64,000 bases of DNA from Algihabitans albus (lineage in GTDB: Bacteria > Pseudomonadota > Alphaproteobacteria > Kiloniellales > DSM-21159). Position 1 is the stretch's first letter; every line of letters starts with the position of its first letter. Position numbers and translations under genes: made by a program. Shown here piece by piece: positions 1 through 8,010 of this stretch. The stretch is from assembly GCF_003572205.1 (NCBI RefSeq), contig NZ_QXNY01000002.1, positions 930,001 to 994,000 on the forward strand, written 5' to 3'. The notes beneath the pieces were generated by a model that was given only the letters and a program-made list of their open reading frames with translations, ran no database searches and was not told the DNA's origin.

Positions 1-1
1 G

Positions 2-1015
2 CGCCTGCAGCCCGGCGGGCAACTCCGGCGCTTCACGGCGGAGTACCATAGCTTGGAGGAGAGCCAGCCGCGAGCCCGGCTGCAGGCGGTCGCCGGCGGC
101 GACTGCAAGGTCTTTGCCGGACGCCGGCTGATCCATCGCGAGGGCCGGCCGGCCGCGCTGGACCAGCTCGACGGCGACCTGGAGAGCGTTCGTTGGCGCG
201 AGATTCTGGAGGCGCCCTGGCCGGAGGGCCGCGATCCGGGCGGGCCGAGGGTTGCGCTGGTCGATTCCGGTCTGGCCTACGACCTGCCGCTCTACCGCGA
301 CCGCCTGGCGCGCGATCCCGAAGGGCAGCCCTTGGGCTACGACTTCTGGGATCTCGACCCCCTGCCCTATGACGGCGACTTCGGCCGCAGCGCGTTCCAA
401 CCGATCCGCCACGGCAGCGCGGTCGCCTCCGTCCTGGTCCGCGAGGCGCCGACGGCCGCCTTGATCCCCTACCGCTATCCGCGCCCGGACATGACCCGGC
501 TCGGGCCGCTGATCGAACGGGCCGCCGCCGCCGGAGCCCGCATTCTGGCGATGCCGCTCGGCAGTCGCGATCCGGACGACTGGCGCACCTTCGCCGAAGC
601 TCTGGAGGCGCACCCCCAGCTCCTGGCCATCGTTTCGGCCGGCAACGACGGGCGCGACCTCGACCGCGAACCGCTCTGGCCGGCCGCGCTGGACCTGCCG
701 AACCTCGTGGTCGTCACCTCGGCCGACGGCTTCGGTCGTCTGGCACCGGGCTCCAATTGGGGGGCGGCGAGCGTGGACCTGATGGTTCCGGCCGAGAACC
801 TGCCTGTGGTCGACTTCCGCGGCGGCGCCGGCCGAGCCTCCGGCTCCAGCTACGCCGTGCCGCGCGTCGCCGCTCTGGCCGCGCGGCTGCTGGCGGCCGA
901 CCCGGATCTCGACACGGCGGCGCTCAAGGCCGCCCTCTTCGCCCGCGCCGTCGCCTCGCCCTACGAAAAGACCGCGGTCGCCGCCGGTTGGATCCCCGAC
1001 CCCGCCGTCGACTAG
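2..1015 (+). CDS. Subtilisin-like S8 family serine protease, 5' end cut by window edge
   Basis: A peptidase S8 (subtilase) domain fills the protein. Counting from a TTG at position 53, the triad is Asp71 (VALVDSG), His120 (RHGSAVAS) and Ser266 (GSSYAVP), with the oxyanion Asn198 in SAGNDG. The frame is open without a stop from position 2, so the true start probably lies left of the window; the TTG at 53 is only the first conventional start visible. The catalytic Ser motif reads GSS rather than the usual GTS, which is tolerated in the family. No signal peptide can be judged because the N-terminus is missing. It converges on the methyltransferase at 1049-1936. Substrate unknown. Confidence 0.85.
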   Translation, partial: RLQPGGQLRRFTAEYHSLEESQPRARLQAVAGGDCKVFAGRRLIHREGRPAALDQLDGDLESVRWREILEAPWPEGRDPGGPRVALVDSGLAYDLPLYRDRLARDPEGQPLGYDFWDLDPLPYDGDFGRSAFQPIRHGSAVASVLVREAPTAALIPYRYPRPDMTRLGPLIERAAAAGARILAMPLGSRDPDDWRTFAEALEAHPQLLAIVSAGNDGRDLDREPLWPAALDLPNLVVVTSADGFGRLAPGSNWGAASVDLMVPAENLPVVDFRGGAGRASGSSYAVPRVAALAARLLAADPDLDTAALKAALFARAVASPYEKTAVAAGWIPDPAVD

Positions 1016-1048
1016 GAACGGGCTGAGAAATAAGGTTGGAATTTTCTT

Positions 1049-1936
1049 CTAAGCATATGGGACAGAGGTTTTTTCCAGCAGCGCCATGTGCACCGTGATG
1101 CGTCCTTCCTCCAGGTTGCGGCCGAGGTTTGAGGCCATCTCCTTGAAACCATCGCCGAGGAAGAGATGCGGTCCCGGCGGGCGGGGCTCGCCGGCCTCGA
1201 GGTCGGCCCGGCGCCGGTGGATCCAGGCCAGCGCATCGGCGGTGTGGTCGTGCCAGACCAGCTCTTCCAACCCCGCCGCCGCCAGGAGAGTCCGGATCTC
1301 GCCCGAGGGCAGCAGGAAAGACCCCTCGGGAGTCGCGGCCCAGGGCACGGGGAAGTGCGGCGGTCCCTCCGGCCCAGCCATGATGTCGTGCAGCGCGAGC
1401 CGGCCGCCGCGCTTCAGGACCCGGGCCACCTCCCGGTAAAGCGCTTTCTTGTCCGGCACGTTCATGGCCGCATGCTGGGTCCAGACCAGATCCAGCGAAT
1501 CTTCGGCCAGCGGCAGGCCGGTTGCGTCGGCGCAGGCAAAACGCACCCGGTCCGACAAGCCGATGGCCCGGCTCAGGCTCGCCGCATCCCGGCAGTAACT
1601 TTCGGTCAGGTCGAGGCCCAACACCTCGACCCCGCAGTGCGCGGCCAGCCAACGGGCCGGCCCGCCGATCCCGCAGCCCAGGTCGACACAGAACCAGCCG
1701 GCTTGCGGCGCCACCATCTCGGCGAACTCGACCGTCGCTTCCTCTCCGCGCATGTGGAACTGGTCGAGCGGCGCCAGGTCGTCGACCGTCGGGCCGCCGC
1801 CGGCCAAACCATGGGCGAGATCGAGGATGCGCTGCGCCAGGCTGCCGGAGCGCGCGTAGTGGTCGGTGACGGTGTCGCTGACCGCTCCCGCCTCCGGGGT
1901 CTTGGACTCTTCTGGGTTTCGAGGGGTCTCCATCAT
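1049..1936 (-). CDS. Class I SAM-dependent methyltransferase
   Basis: The protein (295 aa) carries the SAM-binding motif I VDLGCGIGG at residues 84-92, followed by the acidic end of strand 2 (GLDLTE) and motif II/III regions (ADATGLPLAEDSLDLVW). A preceding LDQFHMRG segment resembles the one in sarcosine/dimethylglycine-type and UbiE-like small-molecule methyltransferases, so a small metabolite rather than nucleic acid or protein is the likely substrate. It is probably cytoplasmic. The start is the ATG pair at 1936/1933. A small membrane protein gene lies just upstream on the same strand (21 nt gap), suggesting co-transcription. The exact substrate cannot be assigned. Confidence 0.85.
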   Translation of the reverse strand: MMETPRNPEESKTPEAGAVSDTVTDHYARSGSLAQRILDLAHGLAGGGPTVDDLAPLDQFHMRGEEATVEFAEMVAPQAGWFCVDLGCGIGGPARWLAAHCGVEVLGLDLTESYCRDAASLSRAIGLSDRVRFACADATGLPLAEDSLDLVWTQHAAMNVPDKKALYREVARVLKRGGRLALHDIMAGPEGPPHFPVPWAATPEGSFLLPSGEIRTLLAAAGLEELVWHDHTADALAWIHRRRADLEAGEPRPPGPHLFLGDGFKEMASNLGRNLEEGRITVHMALLEKTSVPYA

Positions 1937-1956
1937 CCCAGCATGCCGTGCGGCGC

Positions 1957-2205
1957 TCAGCCCGCCAAGAAGATCCAGGCGATGGCCACCATTGCGGCCA
2001 GCGCAGATCCCCAGGGCAGGGCCGCCGTCAAGGTGTCGGGCGGGGCCTGCGCTTGGCCCGCCACCTCACCGAGCCGAAACTGCAGTCTCGCCCAGGCACC
2101 AGCCGCGGCGACCAGAGCGGGGCCGGGCCAGCCAAGGGCCCAGCCGGCCAACGCGGCAGCCAGGCCCAACGCGGCGACGACACCGAAGAAGAGGGTCCGA
2201 TCCAT
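1957..2205 (-). CDS. Small predicted membrane protein, function unknown
   Basis: An 82-aa product with two hydrophobic segments (about residues 4-36 and 64-81) separated by a short polar loop; it has no recognisable enzymatic motif. The reading frame stays open further upstream, to 2490, but that part is Arg/Ser-rich and runs antisense to the MeaB gene, so the ATG at 2205, which opens directly into a hydrophobic helix (MDRTLFFG), is preferred. It lies 21 nt upstream of the methyltransferase and is divergent from meaB with about 95 nt between starts. Small hydrophobic ORFs carry some risk of being spurious. Confidence 0.55.
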   Translation of the reverse strand: MDRTLFFGVVAALGLAAALAGWALGWPGPALVAAAGAWARLQFRLGEVAGQAQAPPDTLTAALPWGSALAAMVAIAWIFLAG

Positions 2206-2299
2206 GACTGCGCGGTGTAGCGGCTCGAGGGCGGAGAAGAAAGCCGCCTCTGCCGGAAGCGGACTTGCCGAGAGACCCTGGCTCTGCTTTGTCTGGCGC

Positions 2300-3250
2300 A
2301 TGATCGAGACCGTCAGCGACGACCTCACGCTCACGCGGCTCAGGAGCGGCGGCAAGCCCGCCCTGGCCCGCGCGCTGGCGTACCTGGAACGGGCGCCCGA
2401 GTCACCGGGCGTCCTGGCCCTGCTGGCCGAAGCGGAAACGGCCGCGCTTGGCCAGACTCTCGGCCTTACCGGCCCGCCCGGCGTCGGCAAGTCGACACTG
2501 ACCGGAGCGTTGATCGGCGCCTACCGCGAAGCCGGCCTTACGGTGGGAGTGATCGCGGTCGATCCTTCCTCCAAACGCTCGGGCGGGGCCCTGCTGGGCG
2601 ATCGGGTGCGGCTAGCGAGCAACGGCGGCGATGCCGGCCTCTTCATCCGCTCCATGGCGGCGCGCGACCGGCTGGGCGGACTGGCCGATCAGACCGTAGC
2701 CGCCATGGTGCTGATGCGCGCCCTCTTCGACCGGGTACTGATCGAAACGGTCGGGGTCGGCCAGTCCGAGACCGACGTTGCGGGCGTGGTCGATACGGTG
2801 GTCTTCTGCGTCCAGCCCGGCAGCGGCGACTCCCTGCAGTTCATGAAGGCCGGGATCGTCGAGGTTCCGCATCTGGCCGTGGTGACCAAGGCGGACACCG
2901 GCCCGCCGGCCCGGCGGGCCCTGGCCGACCTGCGCGGCGCGCTCGGTCTCAGCGAGGCGGAGGACGGCTGGACCGTCGAGGCCCGTGCCGTCTCCGCGGA
3001 GACCCGCGAGGGTCTGCCCGAGCTGATCGCAGCCCTCGAGCGTCACCACGCCTGGCTGACGGAGACGGACCGTCTGACGCGCCGCCGCCGCGCTCAGGCC
3101 GAAGGCTGGCTGGTGGAGGCTCTGCGGGAGCGCTTCGGAACCGCCGGCCTGAAGGCGGCGGGGGACCTGACCCTACCGCCGGGCGCCTCCTCCTTCACCC
3201 GTCTGGCCGAACTCGGACAGGCGCTGACGACGCGCTTGGGGTTAGGCTAG
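2300..3250 (+). CDS. meaB: MeaB-type GTPase chaperone of methylmalonyl-CoA mutase
   Basis: A 316-aa G3E-family P-loop GTPase. Walker A is GPPGVGKS at residues 58-65, followed by AVDPSSKRSGGALLGDR and the switch segment ETVGVGQSE, which are hallmarks of MeaB/ArgK proteins. MeaB protects and reloads adenosylcobalamin-dependent methylmalonyl-CoA mutase in propionyl-CoA breakdown. The start ATG at 2300 was chosen because the open frame upstream (back to 1166) is antisense to other genes and lacks family similarity. The mutase genes are not in the window. The stop codon overlaps by 3 nt the stop of the convergent ygfZ-like gene. Fits with propionyl-CoA synthetase at 32881. Confidence 0.93.
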   Translation: MIETVSDDLTLTRLRSGGKPALARALAYLERAPESPGVLALLAEAETAALGQTLGLTGPPGVGKSTLTGALIGAYREAGLTVGVIAVDPSSKRSGGALLGDRVRLASNGGDAGLFIRSMAARDRLGGLADQTVAAMVLMRALFDRVLIETVGVGQSETDVAGVVDTVVFCVQPGSGDSLQFMKAGIVEVPHLAVVTKADTGPPARRALADLRGALGLSEAEDGWTVEARAVSAETREGLPELIAALERHHAWLTETDRLTRRRRAQAEGWLVEALRERFGTAGLKAAGDLTLPPGASSFTRLAELGQALTTRLGLG

Positions 3251-4143
3251 AAAGCCGCCCAGTCGGGCTTTTTCGGCGTGAGCTTGGCCTCGCCGGCGAG
3301 CAGGGTGTCCGGCGCCAGATTGTCCAGCGCGGTTAGGCGAAGCAGTGCGAGGCCCAAGCCGTCGGCGACCGAGCGAAGCTCGCCGACCTCCTTGCCGTTC
3401 TTGGTCACCGGCGTGCCGGGCTCCGGCGGCGGTCCGGCGATTTCCACCGGCAGCAGACGTTTCTTGATCAGGCCGCGATACTTGGTGCGAGCCGTCAGCT
3501 CCTGCCCCATGTAGCAGCCTTTGGTCCAGTCGACGCCGCCCAACTCGTCGAAGCCGTTCTCCAGCAGGATCGCCTTGTCCACCTGCATATCGCGGCTACC
3601 GTCCGGCACACCGGCAGCGATCCTCGTTCGCTCCCAGACGCCGAGGCCGACCGGCTCGGCATCCAGCTCGGCCAGGGCCGCCGTCAGCGCCGAACGCGGG
3701 ATCAGCGCACGCAAGCCCAGTTCCGCCCGGCGCGGATCGACGAAGAGGCTGCCGCCGTGAAAGGGCCTGGCCGCCCCGGGGTCGGCCGGCAGGCCCGCGG
3801 CCGCCGGGGCGCCTTCGCCCCAGAGCACCAGGCTGATCAGGTCTTCCGTCCGGTCGGACAGCTGCACCTTGCTGCGCAGCTTGTAGAGCTTCAGGCGCTT
3901 GAGCAGGTCGCTCCGGCGCTCGCCCTCGCAGTCGAGCAGCAGGACACCCTCGGGGCCTTCGGCTATCAGGAAATCGTGCAGGTACTTGCCCTGGGGCGTT
4001 AGGAAGGCGGCCCAGATCGCCCGTTCGGGCGCGACCCGCTCGACATCGTTGGAGACGATGCCCTGGAGGAAACTGCGGGCGTCCGCGCCGCTGGCCTGCA
4101 GGAGGCCGCGCTGCTCCATGATGTGCGCCGACAGCTTGCTCAT
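3247..4143 (-). CDS. ygfZ: YgfZ/GcvT-like folate-binding protein (Fe-S cluster maintenance)
   Basis: A 298-aa member of the YgfZ/COG0354 family, which acts with folate in assembling or repairing certain Fe-S enzymes. The diagnostic KGCYMGQE motif lies at residues 208-215 and is followed by TARTKYRG. The N-terminal part (SFLQGIVSNDV, FLTPQGKYLHDF) matches the GcvT-like fold. The ATG at 4143 is used; the ATG at 4119 is a possible alternative. Longer in-frame extension to 4974 is antisense to the GT9 gene and was excluded. It is divergent from the glycosyltransferase at 4237 with 93 nt between. Confidence 0.92.
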   Translation of the reverse strand: MSKLSAHIMEQRGLLQASGADARSFLQGIVSNDVERVAPERAIWAAFLTPQGKYLHDFLIAEGPEGVLLLDCEGERRSDLLKRLKLYKLRSKVQLSDRTEDLISLVLWGEGAPAAAGLPADPGAARPFHGGSLFVDPRRAELGLRALIPRSALTAALAELDAEPVGLGVWERTRIAAGVPDGSRDMQVDKAILLENGFDELGGVDWTKGCYMGQELTARTKYRGLIKKRLLPVEIAGPPPEPGTPVTKNGKEVGELRSVADGLGLALLRLTALDNLAPDTLLAGEAKLTPKKPDWAAF

Positions 4144-4236
4144 GATCGCTTTTTCCTCGCCTGTTTCACCTTCCCGCAGATGGGCAACCGGAGGCAGCTT
4201 GGCAAGCGAGACAGGGCCTGCCATACAGCCCGCTAC

Positions 4237-5199
4237 ATGCGGATTCTGGTCGTTCTCCCGACACAACTCGGCGACGCGGTGCTGGCGGGCGGCTGTCTGG
4301 CCCAGCTCCTGGATCGGTATCCGGCGGCGCGCTTCACTCTGGTGGCCAGTCGGGCGGTGGCACCCCTCTACGGCGCCATGCCGCGGCTCGAACGCATTCA
4401 TCTTCTGGAGCCGCAAGCGAAGGGCCGGGATTGGCTGACGCTTTGGCTGAGGACCGTCAAGACCCCCTGGTCGCTGGTGGCCGATCTGCGCGGCGCGATC
4501 CTGCGGTACTTTCTTCCGACGCGGCGGCGCCTCGCGGCGGGACGCGGATCTCCGGACCGCCACCTGGTGACGGAACTGGCCGCGCTCTTGGGAGCGCCGC
4601 CGCCCGAGCGTCTCCGGCTTTGGTTCGCCGAGGCGCACCACCGGGCCGCGCTGCGCCTTTTGTCCGACGCCGACACCTCCGGCGGCTCTCCTGTCCTGGC
4701 GGTCGGCCCGACAGCCGAGGGAGCCAAGGCGACCTGGCCGGTCGAACGCTTCGCCGAGGCGGCCTTGACCCTTACGGCCCCGGACGGCCCACTCCCCGGC
4801 GCGCGCATCGCCGTGGTCGCGGCGAAGCACGAGCGGGTACTGGCCAATCCCCTCTTGGCCCGGTTGCCGCGCGCGCGGCGGCTCGACTGGGTCGGCCGTG
4901 CCCCGCTGCCGGTGCTGGCGGCGGCGCTGCAGCGCTGCGACCTCTATCTGGGCAACGCCTCCGGCTTCCTGCACCTGGCCGCCGCCGCTGGCTGTCCAAC
5001 CCTCGGCCTCCTCGGCCCGAGCGACGAACTGCGCATCGCCCCCTGGGGGCCGCAGACGGCGGTGGTGCGAACGCCCGAAAGCCGCGCCGGCATCGATCCC
5101 GCCGGAGCGGAGGAGGCCATGGACGGCCTAGAGGTCGGCCCGGTGGTCGAGGCCGGGACCGACCTGCTGCAGCGCTTCCAGAACGTCCGCAAGCTCTAG
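4237..5199 (+). CDS. Glycosyltransferase family 9 (heptosyltransferase-like)
   Basis: A 320-aa GT9 protein: N-terminal MRILVVLPTQLGDAVLAG is the classic heptosyltransferase nucleotide-sugar fold start, and the C-terminal half has the family's ligand-binding signature (YLGNASGFLHLAAAAGCPTLGLLGPSDE). Such enzymes add heptose or related sugars to LPS core on the cytoplasmic face. The ATG at 4237 gives the exact family start. Its 3' end overlaps the 3' end of the opposing GT9 gene (5128-6150) by 72 nt. GNASGFLH replaces the common GNDTGPMH, so donor specificity may differ from its neighbour. Confidence 0.9.
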   Translation: MRILVVLPTQLGDAVLAGGCLAQLLDRYPAARFTLVASRAVAPLYGAMPRLERIHLLEPQAKGRDWLTLWLRTVKTPWSLVADLRGAILRYFLPTRRRLAAGRGSPDRHLVTELAALLGAPPPERLRLWFAEAHHRAALRLLSDADTSGGSPVLAVGPTAEGAKATWPVERFAEAALTLTAPDGPLPGARIAVVAAKHERVLANPLLARLPRARRLDWVGRAPLPVLAAALQRCDLYLGNASGFLHLAAAAGCPTLGLLGPSDELRIAPWGPQTAVVRTPESRAGIDPAGAEEAMDGLEVGPVVEAGTDLLQRFQNVRKL

Positions 5200-6150
5200 C
5201 GCCTCAAGCTCCGGGCGCTGCAGCCAAGCCGTGGAGGGGCCGCGCGGCGCGATCTTCACGGGCTGCGAGGCGCCGGAAAAAAGCGATAAGGTCGGGCAGC
5301 CGACGGCGGCGATCACGTGCATCGGCCCGGTATCGTTGCCGACCGCCAGCTCGGCGCGCCGGGCCAAGGCGGCGATCTGTCCGATCGAGGTGCGCGCGCG
5401 CAGATCGAGCGCCGGCGGGCAGAGCGCCGCCACGCGATCCAGCGCCGCCGCCTCGGCCGCGGTCCCGAGCAGCACCGGCCGGAGGCCGCGCTCGGCCAGG
5501 ACCGCCGCCAGGGCACCGTAGCGCTCGGCGGGCCAGCGCTTCTCCGGACGCTTCGGCGCGCAACCGGGCACCAGAAGTGCGAAACGGGCCGGCAGATCGA
5601 AGGACGTGAGATCGCCGTCGAGAAAGGCGAGGTCGGCCCGCTCCGGCACGGCGACATCGGCGACCGCCAACTGATCGCGCTCCCGCTCCGCGATGTGGCG
5701 CGTCTCGTTCATGGCGCCGTAGCGGTGACTCGCCCCCTGCACGATCCCGACCCACTCCGGCTTGGGCCGGCCGATCAGGCGAAAGTAGAGCGCCGTGCGG
5801 TCGTTGCGCTGCAGGTCGTAGACCCGCTCGAAACCGGCCGTGCGCAAGCGCGCCCGCAGTCCGGCCCAGGCACAGATCCGCCAGACCGAGGGCCGCCTGT
5901 CGGTCCAGATCCGGTCGAACAGACCGCTGGCCTCGGCAAGGCCGAGATAGGGCGCCGTGGTCAGCAGCGTGATCTCGGCCCGCGGATGCGCGCTGCGGAT
6001 CGCCTGCAGCGCCGGCAGGGAAAGAATGAAATCTCCGAAAGCGCTCAGCTTGATCACCAGAATCCGGGTGAGCGGGGCGGGCGCCGAGGCTACAGTTGCC
6101 GAGGCTGCCGTCGAAGAGGCTGGGTTTGCGGTCGAGGCGGACGGGGGCAT
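5128..6150 (-). CDS. Glycosyltransferase family 9 (heptosyltransferase-like)
   Basis: A 340-aa second GT9 protein with a Pro/Ala/Ser/Thr-rich N-terminal tail of about 27 residues before the core start TRILVIKLSAFGDFILSLP. The family motif near the C-terminus is VGNDTGPMHVIAAVGCPTLSLFSG, matching ADP-heptose:LPS heptosyltransferases closely. The ATG at 6150 is the first plausible start; translation may alternatively begin nearer the conserved core. The last 24 codons lie antisense to the end of the other GT9 gene. Together with the GT4-like gene to the right it forms a small envelope-polysaccharide or LPS-core cluster. Confidence 0.9.
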   Translation of the reverse strand: MPPSASTANPASSTAASATVASAPAPLTRILVIKLSAFGDFILSLPALQAIRSAHPRAEITLLTTAPYLGLAEASGLFDRIWTDRRPSVWRICAWAGLRARLRTAGFERVYDLQRNDRTALYFRLIGRPKPEWVGIVQGASHRYGAMNETRHIAERERDQLAVADVAVPERADLAFLDGDLTSFDLPARFALLVPGCAPKRPEKRWPAERYGALAAVLAERGLRPVLLGTAAEAAALDRVAALCPPALDLRARTSIGQIAALARRAELAVGNDTGPMHVIAAVGCPTLSLFSGASQPVKIAPRGPSTAWLQRPELEALELADVLEALQQVGPGLDHRADL

Positions 6151-6318
6151 GGCGGGACCTTGGATAGCAGAGCTCCGCCGGGCCTGCACGCACCTCAACG
6201 TTCCGGAAACCTTGTTCGACACAGACTGCGGCACCGGTAAGCCGAACGGGAGAGTCCTCTGCTGCGTTGCCTGCATCTCTGTGCCGCCCCCGCCGCCTCC
6301 CCTCAGGGAGAGACCGTC

Positions 6319-7365
6319 GTGGCGCTGCTGAGCGCACTGGCCGGCATGGCCAGCGACGAGTCGGCGCCGCCCTTCGTGCAGCGCGCCGTGGTGTCCGCGG
6401 ACTGGACTCAGGCTCTGTCCGACAGCGGCGTGGGGCAGCGCACGGCCCCCTACCGCAGCTTTCTCGACCTGGTCACGCGCCGGCGGATCGCCGATGAGCT
6501 GGCCATCGTCCGGCCCGACCTCCTGCTGATCTGGGGCGCCGAGGCCGCCCGTGCGCTGGACCGGCCGCGCGCAGCCGGCAGCAAGGCGGTCCGCCTCGGC
6601 ATTCTCTTGAGCTACGAGGAAATCGCGCCCTTCGCCCACGCCGGTGCCAAACGTCTGGTCGCACCGACGCAGGACCTGGTCGACTACGCGCGCGAACAAG
6701 GCTGGCCAGCGGACGAGGTCGGGCTGCTGGCGCCTGTCGTGCCGGAGCCGGCGGTCGGCGTACCTGCCGATCCGCTCCTGCGCCAGCGCTGGGACACGCC
6801 GGAGGGCGTGGACCTGGTCGCCGTCCCGGCCCGCGACCGCTCCGGGACCGCGCTGCTGCTCGACGCCTGGACGGAACTGCCCGATGTCTGGCTCTGGCTG
6901 CTGCCCTGCGGCCGCAAGACGAAACGCCTGAAAAAGGCGATCCGCCAGGCCGGCCTGACCAACCGGGTGCGGCTGGTCGACGACGCGGAAGCGGCGGTGA
7001 CCGCCGCCGACCTGGCCGTCATCGCCCGGCAGGACGACCCCATCGGCCTGCCGGTCGTCGCTTGCTGGGCGGCCGCGCGCGCGACCATCGCGCTGGCGGC
7101 TCCCGGTCCGGCGGCCCTGATCGGCCACGACCGGGACGGGCTGCTGGTCGCACCCGACGACCCCCGTGCCCTGGCCCTGGCCGTCGATAAACTGCTGATG
7201 GACCCGCTGCAGGCCGATCGGCTCGCGGCCGCCGGCCGTACGGCCTACGAGCAAGGCTACGGCGCCGCCAAGGCCACCGAGCGCTGGCAGCTCACCTTGG
7301 AAGTCCTGGCCGGGCCCCCGCCGGGCCGCAAGCCCGGCGATGCCGGCACGGACATCCGGGTCTGA
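6319..7365 (+). CDS. GT4-like glycosyltransferase, start uncertain
   Basis: A product of about 348 aa with a C-terminal half typical of GT4 (GT-B fold) transferases: a nucleotide-sugar pocket region with HDRDGLLVAPDDPRAL and the following helix of small residues. Its N-terminal half lacks the usual first strand if translation begins at the GTG at 6319. The frame is open back to 6241 and encodes a typical GT4 first strand (LLRCLHLCAAPAAS, then a Gly), but contains no ATG, GTG or TTG, so a CTG start at 6259 or 6262 is possible. It is divergent from the GT9 gene at 6150. Acceptor unknown; probably LPS or exopolysaccharide. Confidence 0.75.
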   Translation: MALLSALAGMASDESAPPFVQRAVVSADWTQALSDSGVGQRTAPYRSFLDLVTRRRIADELAIVRPDLLLIWGAEAARALDRPRAAGSKAVRLGILLSYEEIAPFAHAGAKRLVAPTQDLVDYAREQGWPADEVGLLAPVVPEPAVGVPADPLLRQRWDTPEGVDLVAVPARDRSGTALLLDAWTELPDVWLWLLPCGRKTKRLKKAIRQAGLTNRVRLVDDAEAAVTAADLAVIARQDDPIGLPVVACWAAARATIALAAPGPAALIGHDRDGLLVAPDDPRALALAVDKLLMDPLQADRLAAAGRTAYEQGYGAAKATERWQLTLEVLAGPPPGRKPGDAGTDIRV

Positions 7366-7470
7366 TCTCTTTTATGGGATTGCCCCGGCCGGTCTCCCTC
7401 CCCTATGCATCCGCCTCGGACATCCCGGAAAGCGCCCCAGCCGAACGGTCACGCTGGAGGAGGAAAAATC

Positions 7471-7893
7471 ATGATTCTCAATCGCTTGATTCCCTTGATT
7501 AATGTAGAAGATCTGGATGTGAGTCTGGACTTCTATCGCAACGCCCTCGGCTTTACGGTCGAGAACCGGCACGACCTGCAGGGCAAGCCGATCTGGGCGC
7601 TGATCCGCCATGGCGAGATCGCGCTGATGCTCAACCGCCCGGACGCTGCCGACAGCAACGCCAGGCGCCAGCGTCCGAGCTATGGAGACACCCTGCTTTA
7701 CTTCTATGTCCCCGACGCTCAGGCGGCCCACGAGGAGCTGGCCGAACGTGGCTACGCGCCGGGGCCGCTGGAAGAGCAGACCTACGGCGTCGCCGAATTC
7801 ACCCTGCGCGACCCGGACGGCTACGAACTGGCCTGCGCCAGCCTGCTCGGCCCTCAGGAAGAAAGAACCCTCGAGGACGAGGACGACGATTGA
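7471..7893 (+). CDS. VOC (glyoxalase/bleomycin-resistance) superfamily protein
   Basis: A 140-aa single-module VOC protein: opens with LIPLINVEDLDVSLDFYRNALGF, the standard beta-alpha-beta start, and ends with the FTLRDPDGYELACA strand carrying the usual Glu metal ligand. A strong ribosome site (GGAGGAGG, 7455-7462) lies 8 nt before the ATG at 7471. VOC proteins include glyoxalases, dioxygenases and fosfomycin/bleomycin resistance proteins; no residue here decides among them. It lies 117 nt upstream of the thiolase gene on the same strand. Confidence 0.85.
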   Translation: MILNRLIPLINVEDLDVSLDFYRNALGFTVENRHDLQGKPIWALIRHGEIALMLNRPDAADSNARRQRPSYGDTLLYFYVPDAQAAHEELAERGYAPGPLEEQTYGVAEFTLRDPDGYELACASLLGPQEERTLEDEDDD

Positions 7894-8010
7894 AGCCAGG
7901 CAGCCTCGGTTTCAGGGGAGTTATGCCGGGCGCACACTGGTAGCGCGCCCCGCGACCGGCTATATCTGCAGCCACAAACGAGAGCAAAACATCGCTGGAG
8001 GAGACGCGCC

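Noticed and set aside
1166-2299. In-frame extension upstream of the MeaB start on the plus strand
   Set aside because: It is antisense to the methyltransferase and the small membrane protein gene, shows no family similarity, and MeaB begins at 2300.
4144-4974. Long extension of the YgfZ frame on the minus strand
   Set aside because: It is antisense to the GT9 gene; a high-GC chromosome commonly leaves such frames open, and YgfZ similarity starts at 4143.
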